Part shown: piece by piece, positions 25,023 to 34,613 of the stretch
How the letters are laid out: every line of letters begins with the position of its first letter
Numbering within the stretch: the first letter of the stretch is position 1
DNA from: Paenibacillus sp. MAEPY2
GTDB taxonomy: Bacteria; Bacillota; Bacilli; Paenibacillales; Paenibacillaceae
Length of the DNA: 64,000 nt
NCBI RefSeq assembly: GCF_000499205.1
Contig: NZ_AWUK01000013.1
Location: 62,001 to 126,000 of the forward strand
Direction: 5' to 3'
Program-made: the position numbers and the translations under genes
The notes under the pieces: generated by a model
What the model saw: only the letters and a program-made list of their open reading frames with translations
The model's database searches: none
What the model was told of the DNA's origin: nothing

Positions 25023-27941
25023 TTAAGCGGGGTCTCCTACGACTCTGACATCGAAGAAGCCGCCGCCAATGGCTTTTCTTGAAGTGCTTATTCTTACGTA
25101 AAACGTAGCTTGTTCACCGTGCTCAAGAGAACTTAATTCCAGCATGTGCGTTGGTGTGAACGGTTTGTCTGTCAGGCTCAACTGCACTTCTTCGTCTACG
25201 GGGTCTAAGTCCTTCTGTGCCGTGGTTAGTATAATATTCTTGACCTTGTACCCTACCGTATTCTTTAGGAATACCTTGAAAGTACCTGAGGTGTTACCCG
25301 CCACGACAGTACCGACTTCAAGATAACGAAGAACCTCTCCGATATCGGTAGAGTAGAATTGGTTACTTTCAGAGACGAACATCAGCCCTGCGTATTCAAT
25401 CAGAGGATTAGTCACCCAACTAGATGTGACTCCCATGTCGTCTTCCATGACAATCTTTACCTCATGCACGTTACCCAAAATAATTGATTCTTTTGGCAGT
25501 CTATACTGGACATTAATTGGTGTTGGGAGGTATTGAGTCATTGTCCCAAGTGTAGGAGGGTATACTTGATTCCCGTTCACTAGAATCTTGTACCTTACAG
25601 CGTCTCCGTCACCGTCAGTAATATTGGCATATAACATCTGCCCCCTGACCGATGCTTCTTCAGCTTTGGCTTCTGCATTGAACTTCTTGATCGTAAAGGA
25701 TTTTGTCACAGTAGAGCCGAACTCGTCCACAACATTGACCGTTACTAAGTTGTCACCAATGGAGAGTCTGCTGTTCCTAATGGTGTGAACGTATGTGTAA
25801 GGAGTCTTGAGGTTTTCCGTGAAACCTGACTCTGGATATTCCGCCTCCCCGTTTATCAAAATCCGGAACTTTGTCATATCCCTCTCAGCGTCAAACACAG
25901 CAACCTCCAGGGTCACATTTTCCTTGTGGCAAGTCAGAGTCGAAGCCGTCAGGTTAAGGTTAGTATCTGTGTTTATCTTGGCGATGTTTAATACAAAAAC
26001 AGAAATGCTCCCGCTAGAATCAAGTGCTTCCACGGTCACGGTGTTGATTCCGATTTCTAAATCTTTGTTCATTAGTAGATGATTTACTGCGATTGGAGAA
26101 GGCAGTGTAGTTACCGATACCTTCTCCACACCATTCACGAAGACTTTATAAGACATTGGCTTATTGTCGATATGGGATATACTACCTGTAAGAGTATAGT
26201 CTTGCCTAGCCACAGTAGCAGGAGTTACCTTCATGTCGTTGAAATATGGCTTCCTGTTTCCAATTTTCAGTTGGGTCAGAGCGTACTGGTAGCCGTTAGC
26301 CGTTACAAACGTTTCCCCGTCATAGTTATAACTTGAAGCGTTGAAGTAGCTGTTAACGTTATTTGCAATCGGGTAGGCATTAGCTAAATGCCCATCTCTA
26401 ACACCAAACGCTCCTACGTGCGTCCCTGTTGAAGTAGGAAGAAACACATAGTCATCAGTCACCGCGAAGCTACAAAGGTTGTTTGGGAAATACCAAGGAA
26501 TATCTGTAACGAACTCAGGTACAACGTTGTCCGTATCAAGCTTAATCCTGTAAAGCTTGGCGATACTTCCGGCCGATTGGTGGTTAGCTAATACGTAGGC
26601 GTACCCGTCATTTGTCTGCTTGTTGATTGCAAACTTTACGCCCGCCCAACTATTTAGCGTGTCTCCACTAGCCACGCTATTCACGATACTGTAAGCCTTA
26701 ACAAGAGAGACACTCCACGACATACCATTCTTAGTGATTAGGTATTTATGCATCGTAAACGGGTCTTCATTATGGACGGTGTAAAGGTGTCCGTTGAAGG
26801 GGTTGTAATCGTAGCAGTCAGGGTATGATGTGGTTTGTCGCCACCCTGTTATTTGGTAAGATCTTACGCCCTGAACAGCGCCACGGATGTTGGTGGCCCT
26901 AGTCATGTGCCAGATATCATTACCGCCGTGACCCGTATCCCCGATAACGTCCAGCGTATTGTCAATCTGAACCAATTGCATATTGTACGTATACCAAGCA
27001 GGGATACTCCCCATATTTTTAATAGAGCTGTCAAACCCCTTGCTTAGAACGTCTCCGTAGAACTCCACTTGCTGAATCGTTTGGTCTTTACTTGCCCCCT
27101 TCCTGACAAGGGTTACACTCTTTCCGTACCAATTACCATTTAACGTAGTGTAGGTCCCTGTAATAGTTATGTTGTCCGCTACCTTGAGGTTATCTATATA
27201 TATGGAAGTATTATACATAGGGAAGCTTACGTGAGACCTGAACTTCAGTTGAGTAAACCTAATTGGCGTGTCCCACTGGAACATGAACCCTGCGTACAGG
27301 TCTCCGTTGTCGTCAAACGGGTAAGAAGTACTTCCGGTCATTAAGGCGGTAGGATTCCACCCACTGTACCCACTGGCAAATGCGTAGTCGTACTGAGGGG
27401 CAACATTCTCAATAGAATCTGTGTACCATTGCCCGATAAGTCCATTACCTGCGGGCAGCCCTTCTGGCGTGGTCATTGCTAACGAGACTTCTGCTGCAGA
27501 TAACTTTCTGTTCCAAATACGAAAATTGCGTATATAGCCATTAAACAAGTAACTACCACTAGCCCCAAAGCCACCAATCCAAGCAACATTAGTGACTGAA
27601 CGGTTAGCGTTGGATGCGTTTCGGTTGGATATGACTTGCTTCACTCCGTCGACGTATAGTTCCACGTTCGTTGCGTTGGGTATTCCATTGTAGAATACTC
27701 CCGCTACATGTACCCATCTGTTGGCCAGGGAAGCGCTAGGGATTCCTAATACATCGCTGTTGTTTGTGTTAAATCCAAAACCGCCACCAGAAAAATAGAG
27801 GTCATAGTTACTCCAACCAAACGGCATAACGCCTTCTACTCCACGCCAGTACATCCAAAATTCAACAGTGTTTTGCGCCCCCGACGCAAGGTTAACCCCT
27901 GTCGCATCAATCTGAACACGTTGACCTTTTAGATTAGCCAT
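25023..27941 (-). CDS. LamG-containing modular fibre protein
   Basis: A 972-residue protein. Residues ~1-165 form a concanavalin-like LamG domain ('VEFWMYWRGVEGVMPF', 'WVHVAGVFYNG', 'VELYVDGVKQVI', 'YIRNFRIWNRKLSAAEV'), usually a carbohydrate binder. A second large region (~330-560) has propeller-like repeats ('YNPFNGHLYTVHNEDPF'). Three Ig-like modules follow, then the same C-terminal domain as in neighbouring fibres (~848-972, 'FYSTDIGEVLRYLEVGTVVA'). The modular layout suggests interchangeable receptor-binding heads on one attachment domain. Confidence 0.8.
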   Translation of the reverse strand: MANLKGQRVQIDATGVNLASGAQNTVEFWMYWRGVEGVMPFGWSNYDLYFSGGGFGFNTNNSDVLGIPSASLANRWVHVAGVFYNGIPNATNVELYVDGVKQVISNRNASNANRSVTNVAWIGGFGASGSYLFNGYIRNFRIWNRKLSAAEVSLAMTTPEGLPAGNGLIGQWYTDSIENVAPQYDYAFASGYSGWNPTALMTGSTSYPFDDNGDLYAGFMFQWDTPIRFTQLKFRSHVSFPMYNTSIYIDNLKVADNITITGTYTTLNGNWYGKSVTLVRKGASKDQTIQQVEFYGDVLSKGFDSSIKNMGSIPAWYTYNMQLVQIDNTLDVIGDTGHGGNDIWHMTRATNIRGAVQGVRSYQITGWRQTTSYPDCYDYNPFNGHLYTVHNEDPFTMHKYLITKNGMSWSVSLVKAYSIVNSVASGDTLNSWAGVKFAINKQTNDGYAYVLANHQSAGSIAKLYRIKLDTDNVVPEFVTDIPWYFPNNLCSFAVTDDYVFLPTSTGTHVGAFGVRDGHLANAYPIANNVNSYFNASSYNYDGETFVTANGYQYALTQLKIGNRKPYFNDMKVTPATVARQDYTLTGSISHIDNKPMSYKVFVNGVEKVSVTTLPSPIAVNHLLMNKDLEIGINTVTVEALDSSGSISVFVLNIAKINTDTNLNLTASTLTCHKENVTLEVAVFDAERDMTKFRILINGEAEYPESGFTENLKTPYTYVHTIRNSRLSIGDNLVTVNVVDEFGSTVTKSFTIKKFNAEAKAEEASVRGQMLYANITDGDGDAVRYKILVNGNQVYPPTLGTMTQYLPTPINVQYRLPKESIILGNVHEVKIVMEDDMGVTSSWVTNPLIEYAGLMFVSESNQFYSTDIGEVLRYLEVGTVVAGNTSGTFKVFLKNTVGYKVKNIILTTAQKDLDPVDEEVQLSLTDKPFTPTHMLELSSLEHGEQATFYVRISTSRKAIGGGFFDVRVVGDPA

Positions 27942-27958
27942 TATATTGACCTCTCTTC

Positions 27959-29998
27959 CTACAGGGCATTGCCTGTTACTTTAATCTTGAAGTTTCCGCC
28001 GCCAACCGCATCATCGTTCATAGTCAATCGAACGTAAAACTTCAGTGTGTCTCCTGTGTCGTATAAGTCAGGGTAAAGAAGCTCACTCTCAGGAGAAAAC
28101 GGTGCATTACTTTGGCTTATTTCAACCTTCTCTGATACAGGATCAAGTTCTCCTTGAATGGGTGTCAGCTTAATGTTCTTCACCGGATACCCTAGGGTGT
28201 TCTCTACAGTAATTTCATAGATGCCTGACTGCTCTCTTGCGTAAAGGACTCCAACGTTTAGGTATTTAAGAAGAGTACCGAAGTCAGTCGTGTAAAAGTT
28301 ACTTTCCGTATCTTTAAACATCAATCCGCTGTACCCTAGTGCTCCTGTACTTGTCCACATATCTGTATCGCCCGCCGAATCAACCACCTCCACAACAACC
28401 GTGTTTGATTGGTTAGTGATTACTTCTTTCTTGGGTAACGTGTACATGATTGACGTTGGAGAAGGGAAGGGAATGGAGTAGCCTGATTCTGGAATAACCT
28501 GCTTCCCATTCAGTAACACTCTGAACCTTACTTGGTCTCCGTCAGGGTCATTAAAGTCCATGTAAAGCGTGTTACCTTTCATGACTACACTGACCACTGG
28601 CTTCTTGTTAAGTTTTGTGATTGTGCTTTGACCGGACACTACGGTAGTGTTGGTCTTAAAGTTATCTTTCACTTCAATCTTAACTTCGTTAGCACCCATA
28701 TTTAATTGGTCAGACCTGAACGAACGTCTAACAATAAGCGGGGAGTTGTACCCCGATACTGTCCAATCGTCCAAAGGAACGTCGTTCAAGAGAATCCTGT
28801 AAGTCATTAAGTCTGTTGGTTCGTCCGTCACTATTGCTTCAAAAACAACGTTCTCTTTGTGGGTAGTGGCACTTGATACGGAAGTCACTATACTAGGTTG
28901 GTCATTGGTTACGGTGATAGTAAATACCTTTGTGCTTATGCCGCCATAGTTATCCTTTAACTCTAAGGTGAATGTGTTCGCCCCAATGTTCATAAGAGAG
29001 ATAGGAACTATCACACTATTATTAGTCACTGGAAGTGGCAGTAAAGGTGCAAAGTTATTTAACTCAGTCCCGTTTATTAAGGCACGGAACGTTGCAGAAA
29101 CGGTGCTTCCCCTTGAGTCACCAGTAATATCGAACTTTATTGCAAGGTCGTTCGCGTGAGTCGTAGTAGGGATGGTTGTGTTAGCTACATCAAGAGTGGT
29201 GAGGAATAGTGTCTTGAGTGTAGGGCCGAAGGTAAAGTAGTAAGCTATGCCGGGTTGTGTAGGGTTAGGCTGAATACATCCAGCCGCCCCGTTGATTGCT
29301 GTTACTCCGAACGAGGGTAGGTTGGAGTTTGTCATCTTGCTTCCTACGAGTGCCCCTGTATTCACATCAAAGCAACCAAGGAGACCATCGGTTTCGTTTG
29401 AGCCTGAACCCCAATAAGCCTTGTCTCCCGCAACGTACAGACCGCTCCCTGTGTAGCTTGAGTCTAACGAGTAACCACCACCTTCGATGGTGCATGTCTT
29501 TACCATAGCCGCTGTCTTATTATTTAAGTCCCACTTATAAAGACCGTTGCCAGATCTGTTCCAGAACCATACGTACTGCCCGCCATCCCATCCACCACGA
29601 CCATAGCTACTCATGGTACTAGGTGCGCTGTACTGGACACGGCTAACAACTGCTTGGTCACTCTGTCTAATAGTCCACATAAACAAAAGGTTGTGGCTAC
29701 TCGACCACCCAACAATGTAGTCCTGACCATTCTCTGTGAACACGGCGTATCCGTAAGGGACAGAACTTCCACTTCTACAGATGTACGAAATATAACTGTC
29801 ATCACTGACCCAATTTCGGCTTCTTACATATGAACCGAGAGTGCCGTCAGAGTTTTTATTGTAAACATATACATTGTTCAAGTTTTGGTATGCAACGTAT
29901 ATGTATTTATCTCCAACCATAACGTCAGCAATGTTCCCCGTAAGTGTTTGGGAAGTCGCCTGACCTGTAAAAACTAAGTCACCAATTTGATATGGCAT
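27959..29998 (-). CDS. Propeller-type modular fibre protein
   Basis: A 679-residue protein with ATG behind GGAGGAAAC. Residues ~1-280 look like a beta-propeller ('KYIYVAYQNLNNVYVYNKNS', 'DYIVGWSSSHNLLFMWTI', 'QYVWFWNRSGNGLYKWDL'). Three Ig-like modules follow (~285-550), and residues ~555-679 are the shared C-terminal domain ('FYTTDFGTLLKYLNVGVLYA', 'ITVENTLGYPVKNIKL'). First of three fibre genes of the same design; host binding is inferred. Confidence 0.8.
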   Translation of the reverse strand: MPYQIGDLVFTGQATSQTLTGNIADVMVGDKYIYVAYQNLNNVYVYNKNSDGTLGSYVRSRNWVSDDSYISYICRSGSSVPYGYAVFTENGQDYIVGWSSSHNLLFMWTIRQSDQAVVSRVQYSAPSTMSSYGRGGWDGGQYVWFWNRSGNGLYKWDLNNKTAAMVKTCTIEGGGYSLDSSYTGSGLYVAGDKAYWGSGSNETDGLLGCFDVNTGALVGSKMTNSNLPSFGVTAINGAAGCIQPNPTQPGIAYYFTFGPTLKTLFLTTLDVANTTIPTTTHANDLAIKFDITGDSRGSTVSATFRALINGTELNNFAPLLPLPVTNNSVIVPISLMNIGANTFTLELKDNYGGISTKVFTITVTNDQPSIVTSVSSATTHKENVVFEAIVTDEPTDLMTYRILLNDVPLDDWTVSGYNSPLIVRRSFRSDQLNMGANEVKIEVKDNFKTNTTVVSGQSTITKLNKKPVVSVVMKGNTLYMDFNDPDGDQVRFRVLLNGKQVIPESGYSIPFPSPTSIMYTLPKKEVITNQSNTVVVEVVDSAGDTDMWTSTGALGYSGLMFKDTESNFYTTDFGTLLKYLNVGVLYAREQSGIYEITVENTLGYPVKNIKLTPIQGELDPVSEKVEISQSNAPFSPESELLYPDLYDTGDTLKFYVRLTMNDDAVGGGNFKIKVTGNAL

Positions 29999-30019
29999 GA
30001 ACGTTTCCTCCTTATATAG

Positions 30020-30045
30020 AAAAAGACTGTCTTAGGAAGACAGTC
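30020..30045 (-). terminator. Intrinsic terminator overlapping the end of the 204-residue gene
   Basis: On the minus strand GACTGTC pairs with GACAGTC around TTCCTAA, followed by TTTTTCTATAT. The stem includes the stop codon. Confidence 0.75.
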
Positions 30046-30646
30046 CGAAATTGACTTCGCCGCCCACGCCTTTTCTGAGTGGTGCTTTGAGTTCTGTAGC
30101 AATGCGATTATTCTTCTTAATCAGGAGCACACCGTCCATCTTTTGGTCTGCGACTAGCCAGAAGTTAATGTGTATCGGCTGACCGAATGGGATTTTACAA
30201 GTAGCCTTGAACTGGAATGTTATTCCGTCAATTTCAATAACGGACTTATACCCGAAGTTATATTGAGTTATAGTAGTGTCAGTGATTGTGCCGCCCCGAC
30301 CACTTGCAAAGTTTACAGTTGATTCAGCATCTTTGTAGGTGATGATATCATTAAACTTTCCGGAGTGACCCGTAAGGTTATACTCCTTGTCTCCGTCCTT
30401 GTAAATAACTTCTATGCCGATGCCGTCAAGGTTGAATACCCCGTCACTCTCGAAGAAAAACTTGCTACCGTGACCCATGACACCAAATCGAACCAGCCTG
30501 TCCCGTTGAATATCGTAGAAGCTGTTCTCTTTTAGTGTGTCAAAGTTAAATTCGGATAGGTAAGTACCGTCATCGTACTCACCCACCCATATAAAGTCTT
30601 GTCCTACAGGAGAGACCCCGTTGTGCTCATTGAAAATCGAAAGCAT
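30032..30646 (-). CDS. Hypothetical tail/fibre-associated protein
   Basis: A 204-residue beta-rich protein starting MLSIFNEHNGVSPVGQDFIW, with the strong site GGAGGAAA before the ATG. It contains no recognised motif; 'GIEVIYKDGDKEYNLTGHSG' and 'KATCKIPFGQPIHINFWL' suggest a beta-sandwich. The end ('LKAPLRKGVGGEVNFGL') resembles the end of the shared fibre C-terminal domain ('AVGGGNFKIKV'). It has its own terminator. A decoration or fibre-accessory role is inferred from context. Confidence 0.55.
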   Translation of the reverse strand: MLSIFNEHNGVSPVGQDFIWVGEYDDGTYLSEFNFDTLKENSFYDIQRDRLVRFGVMGHGSKFFFESDGVFNLDGIGIEVIYKDGDKEYNLTGHSGKFNDIITYKDAESTVNFASGRGGTITDTTITQYNFGYKSVIEIDGITFQFKATCKIPFGQPIHINFWLVADQKMDGVLLIKKNNRIATELKAPLRKGVGGEVNFGLSS

Positions 30647-30684
30647 GATACAATTTCCTCCTTCATTGTATTGAAGTCAATTTC

Positions 30685-31158
30685 TTACACGTACTGGTAG
30701 GACACACGTGTCAAGAATGTTACCAAACCTGCTGTAGCCGTTGGTGGTACGTTTGCACGAAGAGTAACCTTCGAGAAGTTTGCGGTTGTGTTAGCTGTAT
30801 TAACGTTACCGTCATTAGCTGGCCCTTTGATTGTTTTCGCAGGAGTGTCGGACTTCGTAGCACGGATATCTTTCGTAACCGTCCCACCTACAGCCGTAAA
30901 CGAGGATTCGGATAGCGAGTCAACTTTAACCTCAATCCAAGTATTTGTTACAAGTTCGCCTGTGTTACCGCCCGAACTATCCTTAGTTGTAAGTGTGCAG
31001 TTCTGCATGTCGGAGACTGCTGTCGAACCGCCACGGTTATTCCAAATCAGTACCGTAAAGGTAGTGGACAACGAACCTGCGTCAACTGTACCGATATCCC
31101 ATTGCGTTACTTGCGAAGAGTTATCGGATGTATACCAAGAAACTATTGGTGCTGGCAT
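30685..31158 (-). CDS. Small beta-rich structural protein related to the fibre C-terminal domain
   Basis: A 157-residue protein starting MPAPIVSWYTSDNSSQVTQW. Its first half ('WDIGTVDAGSLSTTFTVLIW', then 'NNRGGSTAVSDM') follows the same pattern as the C-terminal domain shared by the three large fibres ('LEVGTVVAGNTSGTFKVFL'). It may be a free-standing version of that domain, for example a connector or decoration protein. ATG with a GGAGGAAA site. Function inferred only. Confidence 0.6.
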   Translation of the reverse strand: MPAPIVSWYTSDNSSQVTQWDIGTVDAGSLSTTFTVLIWNNRGGSTAVSDMQNCTLTTKDSSGGNTGELVTNTWIEVKVDSLSESSFTAVGGTVTKDIRATKSDTPAKTIKGPANDGNVNTANTTANFSKVTLRANVPPTATAGLVTFLTRVSYQYV

Positions 31159-31302
31159 TGTATTTCCTCCCTTAATTGCTTAGTTCTAGAATTGTTCTTA
31201 TCAAGCTATAAACAATATAAGTTGGGCAGGTGAAACCTTAACAATTGCCGTGTAAAGAATCTAGTAGAGTAGTTGCTATGTTATCTAGCAGCGTTGCAAA
31301 AT

Positions 31303-31328
31303 AAAAAGACCCTTAACGGGGTCTTTTT
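31303..31328 (-). terminator. Intrinsic terminator at the end of the 410-residue fibre gene
   Basis: AAAAAGACCC and GGGTCTTTTT form a 10-bp stem around a six-base loop. The A/T-rich arms allow function on either strand; the minus-strand gene ends at 31330. Confidence 0.85.
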
Positions 31329-31329
31329 A

Positions 31330-32562
31330 TTACAGAATCTTCTTGTACTTGACGTACAGAACATCAGGGATTCCGTCAGTAACCTTGAGAGTTTCAGGTG
31401 CGAAGTTCACACCACGGATTCCTCCGTTTCCGTCCACAAGGTACTCGAAGTTAATAGCAGGTGTCTGTACTTGACCGTTGATGGACAGAAGGACAGTCTT
31501 AGGTTTAGCCAAGCCGTTAAGGAACACGTACTCAGTTTCGCCGCCAGCCGCTTCAAACACTTCTTCTTCATCTTCAGTTTCAAGATTCACTAAGCGGTCG
31601 TTCTGAGCCTTAAACTCAGCATCAGCGACAGTCTCAAGGTTAACAATACGCCCCTCAGCAGTGCCGAAGTCTCCTGCTTTAAAGTAACCATTAGCCGAGT
31701 CAGCGTCACGGTCAGCAATACCAGCAGTCAGTGATTCAACGTCAATCACACGCTGTGCAAGGTCAGCTAGGACAGCCTGTACATTAGCACCATCGTAGTT
31801 AGGATCAACGACTACACCGACAAGGCTTGCTCCTTTAGTCGCCGCTGTGGATGCCAAGTCGTTACGGATAGCTGTATCAGCATCAGTACGTGCTTGAATC
31901 TCGTTGGCAATTTGTTGTACAATGTTAGTCGCAAGATTAGCATTACCATCATTGTCCAGTGTTCCAGAGCCGCCGTAAATATCCTTCATCAACTGGTTAA
32001 GGTTCATGTAGGCTTTAGCGTCAACAGCATCGGCTACAAGACCTGCCCCACCGCTAACAATAGCGTCAACAGGGATTACAGACAAGTTAGTACGAGTGAT
32101 GTACTTGTAGTCGATTGTTACAGCGTCAACGAATGTGTAAGGAACTTCTGCTCCTGCAACCTCACTGAAGAAGTCGAGGTAGAACTCTCCTGCATCCTCA
32201 CGAACTTTAGCGTAAACTCGATCGCCGTCATCATCAATGAACGGGAAGTCTTGCGTCCCATTCTTACGTATTTCGAGTTCCTTACCGATCACAGTTCCTT
32301 CGGTGTTGGAATCTACCGCTACGACAGTGTTCAGAATGTCAGACGTGATTGTGATGGTGTTGAGACCCTCACCTACTGCAACTGCATTCTTTTGAACGAA
32401 CACGTCGATTTTGGTATCTTCAAGGGATTCACGATGAGCGTGGAAATCAATATCCAAGTACTTCTCATTGATTTTGTTAGCAACGTCGAAGTGGTTGTTA
32501 CGCATCAACTTGTTGTTCAACTGCTCACCACGGAATCTAGCAATACCTCTAGTTCCTGCCAT
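31330..32562 (-). CDS. Tail fibre-like structural protein
   Basis: I prefer the ATG at 32562 (MAGTRGIARFRGEQLNNKLM), which has AGAGAGGTG upstream, over the longer frame to 32586; this gives 410 residues. The middle contains helical, heptad-type stretches ('IVQQIANEIQARTDADTAI', 'GRIVNLETVADAEFKAQNDR') as in trimeric phage fibres. The C terminus ('YVFLNGLAKPKTVLLSINGQ') is beta-rich and resembles fibre ends. Fibre role inferred from composition and position. Confidence 0.65.
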   Translation of the reverse strand: MAGTRGIARFRGEQLNNKLMRNNHFDVANKINEKYLDIDFHAHRESLEDTKIDVFVQKNAVAVGEGLNTITITSDILNTVVAVDSNTEGTVIGKELEIRKNGTQDFPFIDDDGDRVYAKVREDAGEFYLDFFSEVAGAEVPYTFVDAVTIDYKYITRTNLSVIPVDAIVSGGAGLVADAVDAKAYMNLNQLMKDIYGGSGTLDNDGNANLATNIVQQIANEIQARTDADTAIRNDLASTAATKGASLVGVVVDPNYDGANVQAVLADLAQRVIDVESLTAGIADRDADSANGYFKAGDFGTAEGRIVNLETVADAEFKAQNDRLVNLETEDEEEVFEAAGGETEYVFLNGLAKPKTVLLSINGQVQTPAINFEYLVDGNGGIRGVNFAPETLKVTDGIPDVLYVKYKKIL

Positions 32563-32666
32563 ATTTTTCACCTCTCTTATTATCATTTTGCGGTGTCTTC
32601 CTTTACCGCAGATACATTATAAGCAAGAAATCAAATATTTTACCTGATAGGTGGTAGACTGAGGTA

Positions 32667-33506
32667 CTACCTCAGCCGAATCACTAGTTCTATAGTGACA
32701 CCTTCAATGCCTTCGCCCCGTTCGACCACGTTAACGCGGAAGTGGTCATCCTTGTTGATTCGAGGAACGGATACAGCGTAAGGTCTACTTGACGTTCTAC
32801 TAGAACGCTCATCCCCATCCACGACAAGGTTGGTATGGAAGATTGTCTCCCACACAGGGGTTGCGCTGTCGTAGCTTTCCTGAGAACACTTTTCAATCTG
32901 GAATGCGGTGTCTGCTATCCCTTCACGGGAAGTGGAAGCATAAACCTCAGTGATATCTCCCTCATACGGGAATCTCATGACTAGCTTGGCTATACCATCA
33001 AATACCCGACTCAGGACGAACACTATTGTCTTTGATTCAGCCCGCCGCTCAATAGAATCGAGACGGTCGTCAAGGCTATTGAAGGGAGCATGTCCGTCCT
33101 TGTATTGCCTAGCCTTATGTACCTCTTCTTCCAGAGCCAAGAACCTGAGCCCATCAATGTTGTCATTTCCTTGGCGGTATTCCGGTTTCCAAGTCCTGAT
33201 AAGGATTTCATCGCCAACCTGTAGCTGTACAGTCTGTCCAGCATACGGCGTGTCTCCTTGATACTTGCCCAGGTCCAGACGGATAGTTGTAGGGTCAATC
33301 TCTTCGTAGCCACCGCCTTCCAGCAAGTGTGCTCCGTTAAAGTACACATCTAATTGCTTAGTGCCCTCCCGGTATTCATGGTCAAGGTGAAGAAACAGCC
33401 CACGCTCTAACGCAAGGTACTGCTCGTCTACAATGATTTCCTGCTCGTCCCAATATTGAAACACCCCTCCACCGTAGCGCCGAAGGGTCATCTTAGTTCC
33501 TGCCAT
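32667..33506 (-). CDS. Hypothetical baseplate/fibre protein
   Basis: A 279-residue protein starting MAGTKMTLRRYGGGVFQYWD. Residues ~35-110 resemble the beta domain in many phage baseplate or tail-collar proteins ('QLDVYFNGAHLLEGGGYEE', 'VGDEILIRTWKPEY'). A short coiled coil follows ('LALEEEVHKARQYKD', 'NSLDDRLDSIERRAESK'), then a beta-rich C-terminal domain. Position suggests a tail-tip part. No catalytic motif is visible. Confidence 0.6.
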   Translation of the reverse strand: MAGTKMTLRRYGGGVFQYWDEQEIIVDEQYLALERGLFLHLDHEYREGTKQLDVYFNGAHLLEGGGYEEIDPTTIRLDLGKYQGDTPYAGQTVQLQVGDEILIRTWKPEYRQGNDNIDGLRFLALEEEVHKARQYKDGHAPFNSLDDRLDSIERRAESKTIVFVLSRVFDGIAKLVMRFPYEGDITEVYASTSREGIADTAFQIEKCSQESYDSATPVWETIFHTNLVVDGDERSSRTSSRPYAVSVPRINKDDHFRVNVVERGEGIEGVTIELVIRLR

Positions 33507-33520
33507 TCACTCTCACCTCC

Positions 33521-34603
33521 TTACGTGTGGTTAATATCCAGAATAAAGTGCAGAGGTTTAATCTGGAAACGGTCTTCCATCTTCTCGACTTTCATCCAGA
33601 ACTTTCGTTCCCCAAGAGGTGGCAAACTGTCCATGTCCAGAAGCTTTGAGAAATCCCCAGTCGGCATATCTGCTCCATCATCATGGCAAATATCTGCCCA
33701 CTCGTACCCAAACGTCTCCATATACTTTAGGATACCAAGGGATATAGTATTTGCAGGCTTCTCCTTGGAAGGGTTCTGTAGTACCATCTGAACAAGAATC
33801 TGATTGTCGTACATAGTTCCAAGATACGTGTCGGTCTCCTTGTTAAGTTCTTTACCATTCCAGACGACCTTCAGTTCTGTACCGAACAGGTAAATGTCGC
33901 CACCATAGATATCGAAAGCACCAAGGCTGGACAGGAGCGTCCCTTGCGTATCATAGACTCTAATAATGCCGTTGTACGGGACAGCGGGTAGTTCAATCTC
34001 GCACCCCGTCCAGTTTGGTTCGACTACAGCCGAAGCCACCGAATTACCATCAGGGTCACAAAGGTAAACTGAGTACCCCATTGGTAGATTACCTACTGTA
34101 ATCTTGTCACTCTTGCAGACTACGACTCTATCAAGATTGATCGTATCGAAGTTATCCTGCTCACGGTTCTTCAGGATGACTCCCATCTTCTCAGCTACCA
34201 TAGGAGCGGTGTCGAATATCTCCCATCCACTTCCGCGGTCTGCATAGAACGTCCACTTATTCCCTTTCTTCAAAGCCCGCCATTTGCTGTATTCTCTTGT
34301 GGTGGTGTCCTTACTCTCAAGAAACTCCAAGCGGTGGTATCCATCTTGCCAGATGATAATACCGCCTTCATCGAGAAGTTCCGTGGGCACATAGTCTGCT
34401 GTCACTTCCATTAAAACGGTCTGCTCTTCAGGAACGTCAAACATAATAGAAGTATCGTTGTCTGTGTGCGGCATAATGACCTGACCCAAAGGATTGTCGA
34501 TTGAAATAGCATCACTAGGTGAAAGGGCATAGCGGGAATGGATGCTCCCGCTATCGAACCTATCATCGAAGATTAAGCCACTCGACTTTTTATAGACTCC
34601 CAA
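33521..34603 (-). CDS. Concanavalin-like (DUF1349-type) structural protein
   Basis: A 360-residue protein. Residues ~10-180 have the pattern of the DUF1349/lectin-like jelly roll ('FDDRFDSGSIHSRYALSP', 'GGIIIWQDGYHRLEFLESK', 'WTFYADRGSGWEIFD'), a fold often binding carbohydrate. The C-terminal half is beta-rich and includes an Ig-like segment ('YSVYLCDPDGNSVASAVV'). It may be a tail-tip glycan-binding protein. Call is by pattern only. Confidence 0.6.
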   Translation of the reverse strand: MGVYKKSSGLIFDDRFDSGSIHSRYALSPSDAISIDNPLGQVIMPHTDNDTSIMFDVPEEQTVLMEVTADYVPTELLDEGGIIIWQDGYHRLEFLESKDTTTREYSKWRALKKGNKWTFYADRGSGWEIFDTAPMVAEKMGVILKNREQDNFDTINLDRVVVCKSDKITVGNLPMGYSVYLCDPDGNSVASAVVEPNWTGCEIELPAVPYNGIIRVYDTQGTLLSSLGAFDIYGGDIYLFGTELKVVWNGKELNKETDTYLGTMYDNQILVQMVLQNPSKEKPANTISLGILKYMETFGYEWADICHDDGADMPTGDFSKLLDMDSLPPLGERKFWMKVEKMEDRFQIKPLHFILDINHT

Positions 34604-34613
34604 TTATTATCAC

